Shown: piece by piece, positions 17,341 through 26,600 of the stretch
Layout of the letters: each line of letters starts with the position of its first letter
How positions within the stretch are numbered: the stretch's first letter is position 1
Source: Mycobacterium colombiense
Lineage (GTDB): Bacteria > Actinomycetota > Actinomycetes > Mycobacteriales > Mycobacteriaceae
Assembly: GCF_003284975.1 (NCBI RefSeq)
Contig: NZ_QMEU01000008.1
Coordinates: 1-64,000, forward strand
Direction of reading: 5' to 3'
DNA: 64,000 nt
Position numbers and translations under genes: made by a program
Notes under the pieces: model-generated
Databases searched by the model: none
Seen by the model: only the letters and a program-made list of their open reading frames with translations
Told to the model about the DNA's origin: nothing

Positions 17341-17892
17341 GTGGTGGGAGACCTGCCTTCGGGCCATCGTGAGGGGCAAGCTGCCCAACCTGGCGCTGGA
17401 AGTTGGCCGCCACCGCATTTCCCACAGCCATTGTCGCGTCCACGCCCATGGCTGGCGATCGCGCTAATTGCGACCGCCGCAGTGGCTGTTGCTGCGTTAG
17501 TCGTGCCACTGATGCGGCCGAGTGCTTCGCATTCGTCAGCGACCACAACTGCGGCCCGCACCGATACGCCGGCGGAGACCGACGCTGCGCAACAGCGGCT
17601 TTGCGACACCTACAAGTTGGCAGCCCGAGCTGCGCAAGTCGATACAAATGGCAGCGATAAAGCGTTCGCGCGGATTGCGCTTACGAATTCCGCCTTACTG
17701 CTTGTCAACGTCTCTAATGACCCAGCGTTGGACGAGCAGCATCGTAGTGCGGCGCAGGCCCTAGCTACGGCACACCTGACAGACACGGCGAAAAGCAGCG
17801 ACGGGGTAGCCACCGAGTCCGAATTTCAAGAGGCGGTCGCCGACGTGAACGCTAAGGATGCTGCAATGAAGAAGGTATACGGTGGCGGTTGA
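17341..17892 (+). CDS. One-TM membrane protein, intact copy 4 of tandem family
   Basis: This 183-aa paralogue has the same plan as copy 3: leader VVGDLPSGHREG, TM helix (about residues 38-60, AIALIATAAVAVAALVVPLM), a Thr/Ala linker, then the outer domain with QRLCDTYKLAARAAQVDTNG. The final cysteine of copies 1-3 is replaced by tyrosine (KKVYGGG), so the disulfide possible in copy 3 cannot form here. It starts with GTG at 17341 (or 17344) after GGGAGGA. Its last 11 bp overlap the start of the 714-aa gene. The 222-bp gap upstream holds no recognisable gene. Confidence 0.72.
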   Translation: MVGDLPSGHREGQAAQPGAGSWPPPHFPQPLSRPRPWLAIALIATAAVAVAALVVPLMRPSASHSSATTTAARTDTPAETDAAQQRLCDTYKLAARAAQVDTNGSDKAFARIALTNSALLLVNVSNDPALDEQHRSAAQALATAHLTDTAKSSDGVATESEFQEAVADVNAKDAAMKKVYGGG

Positions 17893-20026
17893 CCTTCCCC
17901 CTGGCACCTGGACTGCCGCACTGATCGGGCCGTGGTGGCCAGCGCCGTCAACGGGCCTACGGGCCGGCGCGCAACACTGGAACCAAGAGTGCGCGGAGCA
18001 GCAGTTATTTGCACAGAACTTGCGCACTCAGTGGACAGCCTTTGCTGCGAATAATAAGGGCCATACAGCGGACGATCTTATTACCAGGTTCCAGCAAGGG
18101 GAAAAGCTTCATCTGGATCTTGCCGAAAAGTACCAAACAAAGGCATCGGCTTTTAATTCTGGCGCCGATGCCATCGACTATCTACGAAGCCGCTTGTCGG
18201 AGATAGCGAACACAGGCAATAAAGAGATCGATGACATCCTCGCATCGAAGAAGCCGCTTCCGGAAAAATTAGCGGAAGTACAGGCTGTCCAGGCGCGCTG
18301 CAACGCCGATGCCGCAAATGCCAGCCGCGACGCGCTCGATAAGATGATGGCTGCCACGCAGAAGATTCTCGATGCGGAGGGCAATGGTGGAAACGCCCGT
18401 AGTTGGGCGCAGGCAAACGGGTTCGATGTTGGCGATGCCAAGCCGCCGAGTCCGATTAGCGAGCATGACTTGAATTCCGTCGTTGGCGGCGGCGCTAAAG
18501 GCAGTGGCGGGGGTGTGTCGGGCGGCGGCGGTCCAGCTCCCGCGCATGGGGTCGTCGGCGGCGGCGGTGGCGGTGGCTCGGGCGGCGGTGGTACCGGCGG
18601 CGGAGGGCCTGCTCCGGCGCATTCAGTTGTCGGGGCCGGTGGTGGTTCCAGTGGCGGACCGGCACCGAGCGCACCACCAGTAGCGCCGACGGCTCCATCG
18701 GTGTCTGGCGGTGGCGGAACAGTATCGCCAGGGATGCCTGGTGTACATGGCGGCGGAATGCCAGTGTCTCCGCTCGGTTTAGGCCAAGGCGGCCAGCCCG
18801 GATTGGCCCAGGCCTTCACGTCCGGTTTGGCGACCGGTCAAGCGACGGGGCCTGGCGGGCAAGCGTTTACGGCGGGGCCGCTACAAGCGATGGAGGCTGG
18901 CGGACCTCAAACCCCCCAGGCCACACCGGCAGTGACGCCGACGGCACCGAGCGCGGGAGCTTTCATACCGACGGGTACTCCGGTCGACGCACCTCCCGCG
19001 GCGGCGCCCGCGCCGGTGGCTACCGGGGGAGGCGGTTCGGTTGCGCCTGTGATGACCGGCGCATCGTGGTCGTCGCCCGCACCGGCCCTCGGTGGCGGAT
19101 CTTCTATCCCCTCGGGATCGCTGCCCGCCTACGGCTCCGACCTGCGCCCGCCGGTAGTGGCGCCCCCATCCGTACCGTCTACCCCCGCCGGTCCCGTGTC
19201 GGGTGCACCGGTAGCTTCTTCGCCCACGTCCTCCCCATCCGCTGGTGGGCCCCTGGTCTCCCCGGTGGAGCGAACGGCGTCCGGGGCGGCGGCCGCGGGT
19301 CAGGCGGGTGCGGGTTCGTCGACCATGGCTGGCGCGTCGGCCGCCTCTGCAGCTACGGGCGCGACCGCCGGCGCCGTGTCCGCGAGGACCGCCGAACAAC
19401 AGAGGCTGCAGCGGCTCGTCGATGCTGTGGCCCGTCAGGAGCCGCGACTGTCGTGGGCAGCTGGGCTCCGCGACGACGGCACCACGACCCTCCTTGTCAC
19501 CGACCTCGCCGCCGGGTGGATCCCTCCGCACGTGCGGTTGCCGGCGCATGTCACCCTGCTTGAGCCGTCGGCGCGACGGCATGACGCCAACGTGGTGGAT
19601 CTGCTGGGCGCTATTACGGTCGCAGCCGCCCATCACGCCAATACGTACGTCGCCGAACCGGGTCCCGACGAGCCTGCGCTCAGCGGTGATCGGCCCGCAC
19701 GCTCGGCCGCCCCCGAACTCGAGGAGCTCGGGCCAACTCTGGTCGATGCCGTGCGGCGCCGCGACGGCCTGCCGCGGATCGCGCAGGCGGTGGCGGCACC
19801 GGCGGTGCGAAAAACGGGCGTCCTCGAGAGCGAAACCGAGATGTTGCGCGAATGTACCGCTGAAATCCAGCATGCGGTGTTGAACGCATATCCCAATCAC
19901 GACCAAGCCACAGTGGGGGATTGGATGCTTTTGGCGGCTATCCAGGCCCTGATCGATGGGCACGAGTACCTCGCGAATTATCACCTGGCCTGGTTTGATG
20001 CGATCAGTCACCGAGGCGGCTCCTAG
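17882..20026 (+). CDS. ESX-2-region Gly/Pro-rich protein with DUF5631/DUF5632-type C-terminus (Rv3900c-Rv3899c-like)
   Basis: This 714-aa protein has three parts: a helical N-domain (about 25-190, HWNQECAEQQLFAQNLRTQW onwards, probably an ESX-type helical bundle), a long Gly/Pro/Ala-rich disordered linker (about 195-500), and a folded C-domain (about 505-710, LVDAVARQEPRLSWAAGLRD to LANYHLAWFD) of the type seen in Rv3899c. M. tuberculosis, as I recall, carries Rv3900c (about 310 aa) and Rv3899c (about 410 aa), so this single reading frame could be the undivided form. The start is GTG at 17882, overlapping the previous gene. Its first residues MAVDLPPG resemble the leaders of the preceding membrane family. 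Confidence 0.75.
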   Translation: MAVDLPPGTWTAALIGPWWPAPSTGLRAGAQHWNQECAEQQLFAQNLRTQWTAFAANNKGHTADDLITRFQQGEKLHLDLAEKYQTKASAFNSGADAIDYLRSRLSEIANTGNKEIDDILASKKPLPEKLAEVQAVQARCNADAANASRDALDKMMAATQKILDAEGNGGNARSWAQANGFDVGDAKPPSPISEHDLNSVVGGGAKGSGGGVSGGGGPAPAHGVVGGGGGGGSGGGGTGGGGPAPAHSVVGAGGGSSGGPAPSAPPVAPTAPSVSGGGGTVSPGMPGVHGGGMPVSPLGLGQGGQPGLAQAFTSGLATGQATGPGGQAFTAGPLQAMEAGGPQTPQATPAVTPTAPSAGAFIPTGTPVDAPPAAAPAPVATGGGGSVAPVMTGASWSSPAPALGGGSSIPSGSLPAYGSDLRPPVVAPPSVPSTPAGPVSGAPVASSPTSSPSAGGPLVSPVERTASGAAAAGQAGAGSSTMAGASAASAATGATAGAVSARTAEQQRLQRLVDAVARQEPRLSWAAGLRDDGTTTLLVTDLAAGWIPPHVRLPAHVTLLEPSARRHDANVVDLLGAITVAAAHHANTYVAEPGPDEPALSGDRPARSAAPELEELGPTLVDAVRRRDGLPRIAQAVAAPAVRKTGVLESETEMLRECTAEIQHAVLNAYPNHDQATVGDWMLLAAIQALIDGHEYLANYHLAWFDAISHRGGS

Positions 20027-20138
20027 TTGCCCGCACTTGGTAGGTGAATAGCAATACCGGCGGTTTGTGCCAAGATCGTTGTACTAGCGCTCGTTGCATC
20101 AAGCGTTAAGGCTCTGCGACTGGGATGGAGGTGAGATC

Positions 20139-21059
20139 GTGGGCGGCGGCATCCAAGCGAATATCCCGACTTACGTCGGTTTGAATAACATGCCACAGGC
20201 GCCGCTTCCGACGGCGAATCCCCCGCACCCCCCCGATCATTCGCCCGCGGGCGGTGGGGGTGGTGGTGCACTGACCGCTGCAGGAGGCGCTGGCGTCCCG
20301 AAAGATGCGGCGGATGTCGAGGCAGCCGATGCTGACCGGCGCGCCCACGCAGCCGACGCCGCGGCCAAATTCCCGGCCAATGAAGCCAACAGCCAGCAGG
20401 ACATGCAGATGATCCAGCAGATGCTGCAGAGCGTGACCGGTGCGGTCGGCGGCGCGATCGGTGGCGTGATGGGACCGCTGACGCAGCTGCCGCAGCAGGC
20501 GATGCAGGCGGGTCAGAGCGCCCTGCAGCCGCTGATGAGCGCAGTGCAGGGCGCCCACGGTGCCGGGCTCGTTAACGACGCGCACCTGGTCGACAGCGTC
20601 GGCAGCGGTGGCGGCGGCGCAGGACTTGGCGGCGGTTCCGGCGGCGGTGGCGCCGGCCTCGGCGGTGGCGGCACCACCCCGGCAAGCTCGTTGGGCCCGC
20701 CGCCGGTGCCGACGTCGTCCCCGCCGACGACGCCCGCGGCCGCCAAAGTGCCGATGATGCCGCCGACCGGTGGCATGCCCGCAATGCCCGGCCAATCCGG
20801 CATGACCGGCATGCCGATGATGCCCCTGGGCGCGATGGGCGCCGGCGGCGAAGGCGGCAAGAAGGACAACCCGGTCGAAAAGCGGATCACCGCCCCGGGC
20901 GTGCCCAACGGGCAGCCGATCAAGGGCCGCTTGACCGTGCCGCCGAGCGCCCCGGGCAACAAGTCCGGCGAGGCCAAGCCGACCGTCGTCACCAACCGGC
21001 CCAACCGGCCCAACCGCCGGATCGTCATCATGCCGTCCGACGACGAGCCGAAGGAATAG
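20139..21059 (+). CDS. Gly/Pro/Met-rich ESX-2-region protein (Rv3898c/Rv3897c-like)
   Basis: This 306-aa protein begins with GTG at 20139 after a strong GGAGGTGAG. It has a short N-terminal segment, a Gly-rich run, a helical part with many Gln and Met residues (about 80-150, QQDMQMIQQMLQSV and PQQAMQAG), a second Gly-rich linker, a Pro/Met-rich stretch, and a basic C-terminus ending RRIVIMPSDDEPKE. No TM helix or Sec signal is seen. The composition is like ESX secretion-associated (Esp-type) proteins. Position between the Rv3899c-like gene and the Rv3896c-like transglycosylase points to the Rv3898c/Rv3897c slot. A run of seven C residues occurs early in the gene at 20228-20234. Confidence 0.68.
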   Translation: MGGGIQANIPTYVGLNNMPQAPLPTANPPHPPDHSPAGGGGGGALTAAGGAGVPKDAADVEAADADRRAHAADAAAKFPANEANSQQDMQMIQQMLQSVTGAVGGAIGGVMGPLTQLPQQAMQAGQSALQPLMSAVQGAHGAGLVNDAHLVDSVGSGGGGAGLGGGSGGGGAGLGGGGTTPASSLGPPPVPTSSPPTTPAAAKVPMMPPTGGMPAMPGQSGMTGMPMMPLGAMGAGGEGGKKDNPVEKRITAPGVPNGQPIKGRLTVPPSAPGNKSGEAKPTVVTNRPNRPNRRIVIMPSDDEPKE

Positions 21060-21099
21060 CCGACCAAAACACCCAGCCCACCGAAAGGTGAGTGGTCGG
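21060..21099 (+). terminator. Stem-loop directly after the Gly/Pro-rich gene
   Basis: CCGACCA at 21060-21066 pairs with TGGTCGG at 21093-21099. Inside it CACC-GAAA-GGTG forms a second short stem with a stable tetraloop. The element begins right at the stop codon. There is no T-run after it, so it could be a mycobacterial-type U-less terminator or a stabilising 3' structure. Confidence 0.45.
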
Positions 21100-21332
21100 G
21101 TAATTCGCGCGGCAGTAGGGTCGCTACGTAATCGCGGCCGGCCAAGCCCAATGCGCGGGTCATATGGGATTGCCCGTTATTGACAGCAGAACTGTCGATA
21201 CGTGCATGCTATTGGTACGTCTGCAGCGACCGCGGAAAACGCGGCCAGAAGGGTGTGGGAGTACTAACGCGAAGTGTCCGGCACGGATGCCGCGCCCACA
21301 GGGCGCACAGGTGGGTTAGGGCGGGGACGTCG

Positions 21333-22196
21333 GTGACCGATCCCCTGAAAATGCAAGCGGTCACGGCGTTGTCTCGCGCCCACAATCTCTACGGGGGAGC
21401 CACGCGGGACGAGGGGATCGGCGACGCACCGGCGCAGACGCAGGCCTACGGCGAGGCGATGAAGCAGCACAGTGGCCTGCCCGCCGCGGCGGCCGCACGG
21501 TCGGGCGCCGCGACGACGCAGTTGGCCCGGCTGGCCCACGCCGATCGGGCGCTGGGGCAGATCATCGCCGCGGCGCAGTCCGATCACGCGCACGGCCGCG
21601 CGGCGACGAGGGCCAACCTGGACGCCGCCCTGACCGATACGACGCCGGCGGCCGATACACCGATGGGGCGCCGCGAGGCCGTCGCCCGGATGGCGGCCCG
21701 GTTGCGGACCCAACACTGGCACGTCGCCGGATCGCGCCGCCGGGCGAGGCTGCTCGCGCGCCGGCTGCGACGCCTGCACTACTTGCAAGGGCGGTCGATG
21801 CACAGCAACCAGGGCAGCGGACGCGCGGCGGTATTGGCGGCTATCCGTAAAGCATTGGACATCAAGGGTATTCACGATCCGGCGGCCAGGGCTCGCTGGG
21901 AACGCGGCATGGACCTGGTGGCCCGTCGCGAGTCCAACTACGACGCGAAAGCGGTCAACGGCTGGGATTCCAACGCGGCACGAGGCACGCCGAGCAAGGG
22001 TGCCTGGCAGTTCATCGCGCCGACGTTCGCGGCCTATCACCAGCCGGGCACCTCGCGCGACATCCACAACCTGGTGGCGCAGGCGTGCGCGTTCATCAAC
22101 TATGCGATGCGCCGCTACGGCGTCGCCGCCGACGCGTCGAATCTGGCCGATCGGATTCAGCAGGCCGATCCTCACCGAGCGCCCAAGGGGTACTGA
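21333..22196 (+). CDS. Lysozyme-like (SLT) transglycosylase of the ESX-2 region (Rv3896c-like)
   Basis: This 287-aa protein has an alanine/arginine-rich helical N-terminal half (about 1-180) and a C-terminal lysozyme-like domain (about 190-280). In the latter, RRESNYDAKAVNGWDSNA followed by GAWQFIAPTFAAY gives the E-S catalytic motif and the G-x-x-Q-F/x-x-T-F signature of soluble lytic transglycosylases. It would open peptidoglycan glycan strands, perhaps to let the secretion machine through. No N-terminal signal peptide is seen. The GTG at 21333 follows GCGGGGACG; the frame extends upstream to 21180 without similar support. It ends two bases before eccB2, consistent with one operon. The equivalent M. 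tuberculosis gene is Rv3896c. Confidence 0.8.
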   Translation: MTDPLKMQAVTALSRAHNLYGGATRDEGIGDAPAQTQAYGEAMKQHSGLPAAAAARSGAATTQLARLAHADRALGQIIAAAQSDHAHGRAATRANLDAALTDTTPAADTPMGRREAVARMAARLRTQHWHVAGSRRRARLLARRLRRLHYLQGRSMHSNQGSGRAAVLAAIRKALDIKGIHDPAARARWERGMDLVARRESNYDAKAVNGWDSNAARGTPSKGAWQFIAPTFAAYHQPGTSRDIHNLVAQACAFINYAMRRYGVAADASNLADRIQQADPHRAPKGY

Positions 22197-22198
22197 GC

Positions 22199-23686
22199 AT
22201 GCCGCTGAGTTTGTCTAACCGCGACCAGAACTCCGGGCACCTGTTCTACAACCGTCGCCTGCGCGCGGCCACCACCCGCTTCTCCGTGCGGATGAAGCAC
22301 GACGACCGCAAGCAGACCGCCGCGCTGGTGCTGTCGATCCTGCTGGTGGCCATCGCCTCGGGCTGGATGCTGCTGCTCAATGTCCTGAAACCCACTGGCA
22401 TCGTGGGGGATTCGGCGATCATCGGCGACCGCGACTCCGGGGCGCTGTACGCCAGGATCGACGGCAGGCTATACCCCGTGCTCAATTTGACCTCCGCGCG
22501 CCTGGCGACGGGCACCGCAAACCAGCCGACGTGGGTGAAACCCGCTGAGATAGCGAAGTATCCGACCGGTCCGCTGGTCGGCATCCCCGGAGCGCCGGCC
22601 GCGATGCCGGTCCATCGAGGCGCGACGTCGGCGTGGGCGGTCTGCGACACGGCCGGCCGCCCGCGCAGTCCCGAACGCCCGGTGGTGACCTCGATCGCGG
22701 GCACACTCGACGGTTTCGACCGCGCCACACCGCTGAGCGAGGACGCCGGGGTGCTGGTCACGTTCGAGGGCAACACCTTCGTGATTTGGGGAGGCAAACG
22801 CTCCCAGATCGATCCATCCAACAGGGCGATCACGCTGAGCCTCGGTCTCGACCCGGGAGTGACGCTGCCGGTGGAGATTTCGCGGGCCCTCTACGACGCC
22901 CTGCCCGCGACGGAACCGCTCGGCGTCCCTGCGGTGCCCCTGGCGGGCACCCCGTCGACGTGGGTGTCGGGCTCCCAGGTCGGCGCGGTGTTGCAGGCCC
23001 AAACCGCCAGCGGCGGCAAGCAGTTCTACGTCCTGTTGCCCGACGGCGTCCAAAAGATCACCAGCTTCGTCGCCGACCTGTTGCGCAGCGCCAACTCCTA
23101 CGGCTCGACGGCACCTCGCGTGGTCGCTCCCGACGTGTTGGTCAACATCCCCGAGGTGAACTCGTTGGCGGTGGACTACTACCCGACCAAGCGCCTGAAT
23201 TTCATTGACACGGCGGCAGATCCGACCACCTGCGTCGGCTGGGAGAAGGGCTCGACCGACCCGCAGGCACGTGTCGTGGTCTACAACGGACGCGGACTTC
23301 CCACGCCCTCGTACCTCGACAACCGCATCGTGCACCTGGTACGCGATGACCGCGACCCGGCATCGGTGGTTGCCAACCAGGTGCTGGTGCTGCCGGGCGC
23401 GGCGAACTTCGTGACATCGACCAGCGGCGTGGTCACCTCCGATTCTCGCGAGTCGCTGTTCTGGGTGTCCGACAACGGGGTGCGGTTCGGTATCACCAAC
23501 GACGACACGACGTTACGCGCGTTGGGCCTTGACCCGGGGTCGGCGGTGCAGGCGCCCTGGCCGCTGCTGCGGACCTTCGCGGCCGGCCCCGCATTGTCAA
23601 GGGAGGCAGCGCTGGTGGCGCGGGACACCGTGCCGGCGCTCGGCAAGGTGGCTGTGGTGACGACATCGGCGAAGCCGGGAGGCTAG
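22199..23686 (+). CDS. eccB2: Type VII secretion protein EccB2
   Basis: This 495-aa protein has a short basic cytoplasmic start (PLSLSNRDQNSGHLFYNRRL), one TM helix (about 40-64, LVLSILLVAIASGWMLLLNV) and a large periplasmic region with the repeated beta domains of EccB. Conserved parts include the DRDSGALYARIDGRLYPVLN segment right after the membrane. Length equals that of EccB2 from M. tuberculosis. EccB is a core component of the ESX inner-membrane complex and contacts EccC. The ATG at 22199 is two bases after the transglycosylase stop, and eccC2 follows after three bases. No disruption is visible. Confidence 0.92.
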   Translation: MPLSLSNRDQNSGHLFYNRRLRAATTRFSVRMKHDDRKQTAALVLSILLVAIASGWMLLLNVLKPTGIVGDSAIIGDRDSGALYARIDGRLYPVLNLTSARLATGTANQPTWVKPAEIAKYPTGPLVGIPGAPAAMPVHRGATSAWAVCDTAGRPRSPERPVVTSIAGTLDGFDRATPLSEDAGVLVTFEGNTFVIWGGKRSQIDPSNRAITLSLGLDPGVTLPVEISRALYDALPATEPLGVPAVPLAGTPSTWVSGSQVGAVLQAQTASGGKQFYVLLPDGVQKITSFVADLLRSANSYGSTAPRVVAPDVLVNIPEVNSLAVDYYPTKRLNFIDTAADPTTCVGWEKGSTDPQARVVVYNGRGLPTPSYLDNRIVHLVRDDRDPASVVANQVLVLPGAANFVTSTSGVVTSDSRESLFWVSDNGVRFGITNDDTTLRALGLDPGSAVQAPWPLLRTFAAGPALSREAALVARDTVPALGKVAVVTTSAKPGG

Positions 23687-23689
23687 AGA

Positions 23690-26600
23690 ATGTCCAAGAA
23701 AGCGTTCCCCATCAACCGCGTCAAGGTCGAGCCGCCGAAACCGGTACGGGTGGCGCCCAGCGCGCCGATCGCGCTACCGGAGCGCGAGCCGCGCAACATC
23801 TGGGTGATGATCGGGGTGCCGGCGCTGATCGTGGCGCTCATCGGCACCATCGTCATGCTCTACGTCTCCGGCGTGCGCAGCCTGACCACGGGCTTCTTCC
23901 CGCTGATGGGCATTGGCGCGTTCAGCATGCTGGCGTTCTCCGGTCGCTTCGGCCGCGCCCGCAAAATCACCTGGGGCGAAATGGAAAAGGGCCGTCGCCG
24001 CTATCTGCGCGACCTCGACGGCAACCGCGACGAGATTCAGACCGCGGTGTGCGCACAGCGCGAATGGCAGAACTTCGTGCATTCCGATCCTCGTGGGTTG
24101 GGCGCCATCATCGGCGGCCCGCGGATGTGGGAGCGCGGCCGCGGCGACGCCGACTTCCTCGAGGTGCGGCTCGGCACCGGCGTGCAGCACGCGCCGGACT
24201 CGGTGCTCTCGGTGACCTGGCCCGACATCGCCTCCGATGAGGAGCTCGAACCCGTGACCGGGCAGGCGCTGCGCGATTTCATCTTGGAGCAGCGCAAGAT
24301 TCGCGACATCGCCAAGGTGGTCAACCTGCGATCGGCGCCCGGCTTCAGCTTCGTCGGGGAGGACCTGGACCGGCTGCGCTCGCTGATGCGCGCGGTGCTG
24401 TGCTCCCTGGCCGTGTTCCACAATCCGCGCGACGTCAAGCTGATGGTGGTGACCCGCAATCCCGAGGTGTGGTCGTGGATCGTGTGGCTGCCGCACAACC
24501 TGCACGACGAACTGTTCGACGCGTGCGGGTTCCGGCGCCTGGTCTTCGCCACGCCCGAGGAACTCGAAGAATCCCTGGCCGCCGAACTGCACATGAAGGG
24601 CAAGCGCGGCGCGTGGGCACCGCTGGCCGCGGCCAGCCCGACGGCGATGGGCTCGACGCTGGAAAGCGGCGCCGACACGGTGGATCTCGGACCGCACCTG
24701 GTGATCGTCGACGACAACACCGGCAGCCCAGACGCGTGGGAGAGCGTGGTCGGACAGGTCGGTAAGGCGGGAATCACCCTGCTGCGCATCGCGTCCCGGG
24801 TCGGCACCGGCGTGGGCTTCGGCGACGACCAGGTGTTCGACCTCAGTGAACGCCACAGCTCACCCAACGGCTCGGTCAACGGCAAAATCGCGTTGCACCG
24901 CAACGGCTCTGACGCCGACGGCGAGGACAACCGTCAGGCCCCGCTACTACGGGTGCGCGGCAAATTCTTCGCCCACGCGGATCAGCTCTCGGTGCACCGC
25001 GCCTACCGCTACGCGCGGGCGATGGCGCGCTGGTCGCCGACCAGCCGCAGCGAGATCAACGACTCGGTCAGCGGTGCAACCGAATTGCTGCGGGCCCTGG
25101 GCATCAGCGACCCGCGGGACTTGGACGTCGACCGGTTGTGGGCGGAGCGTCGCGGCCGCGGCGACGAGCGCTGGTGCGAGGTTCCCGTCGGGGCCAAACC
25201 CAACGGCGAGCTGCAGAACATCATCATCCGCGCCAAGGACTTCGGCGGCTTCGGCTTCCACTCCGTGGTCATCGGGACCAGTGGCTCGGGTAAGTCGGAG
25301 TTCTTCCTGTCGTTGGTCTACGGCATCGCGCTGACCCACTCGCCGGAAACGTTCAACGTCATCTTCGTCGACATGAAGTTCGAGTCGGCGGCCCAGGACA
25401 TCCTCGGCATCCCGCACGTGGTGGCCGCGCTGTCGAACCTCGGCAAGGACGAACGGCACTTGGCCGAGCGGATGCGCCGCGTCATCGACGGCGAGATCAA
25501 ACAGCGCTATGAGTTGTTCACCTCGGTGGGTGCGCGCGATGCCAACGACTACGAAGAGATCCGGCTCGCCGGCCGCGACCTGCCGCCGGTGCCGGTGCTG
25601 CTGGTCATCGTTGACGAATACCTGGAACTGTTCGCCAACCACGAGAAGTGGATCAACCTCATCATTCACATCGGCCAGGAGGGCCGCGGCGCCAACGTCT
25701 TCTTCATGCTGGGTGGGCAGCGCCTGGACCTGTCGTCGTTGCAGAAGGTCAAGTCCAACATCGCCTTTCGCATCGCGCTGCGCGCCGAGTCCGGTGACGA
25801 CAGCCGCGAGGTGATCGGCAGCGACGCCGCCTACCACCTGCCGTCGAAGGAGAACGGCTTCGGTCTGCTGAAGGTGGGGCCGCGCGACCTCGAGCCGTTC
25901 CGCTGCTTCTACCTCTCCGCGCCGTTCGTGGTGCCCAAGACCAAGGAGGTCGCCACCACCGTCGACATGACGCTGACCAAGCCGCGGCTGTACAACTGGC
26001 AGTACCAGCCGCTGGACGCCTCCGATGCCACGGCGTTGGAGGCGGCCGCCGCCGTCGACGCCGAGCCCGACGAATTCCTCTACTACGACGACGGTTTCAA
26101 GCGCAAGAAGATCGTCGACGTGCTGCGCGAGTCGTTGCATGAGGTGCCGCACCGCTCGCCGCGCCGGCCGTGGCTGGAGCCGCTGGAGGAGCCCGAGACC
26201 ATTGATGCCCTGGTCGCCGGATACCGGGGCAAGCCGTGGCACGTCGACTACGGGCACAACGCCGGCCTGATGTTCCCGGTGGGCGTCATGGACATCCCCG
26301 AAGAGTCCAAGCAGGTGGTGCATGCGGTGGATGCGTTGCGCAGCAACGTGATCGTGGTGGGCGCCAAGCAGCGCGGCAAGACCACCACCCTGATGACGCT
26401 GATGTGCTCGGCGGCGACGATGTACACCCCCTCGCGCGTGACGTTCTTCTGCATCGGCGGGGCGACGCTCGCCCAGGCGGCCTCGCTGCCCCACGTCACC
26501 GACATCGTGTCGCCGAAGGACGCCGAGGGCATCGAGCGGATTTTGAGCAGCATGGACGCCTTGATCGATGCCCGAGAGGATTCGTTCCGGCGCCTCAAGA

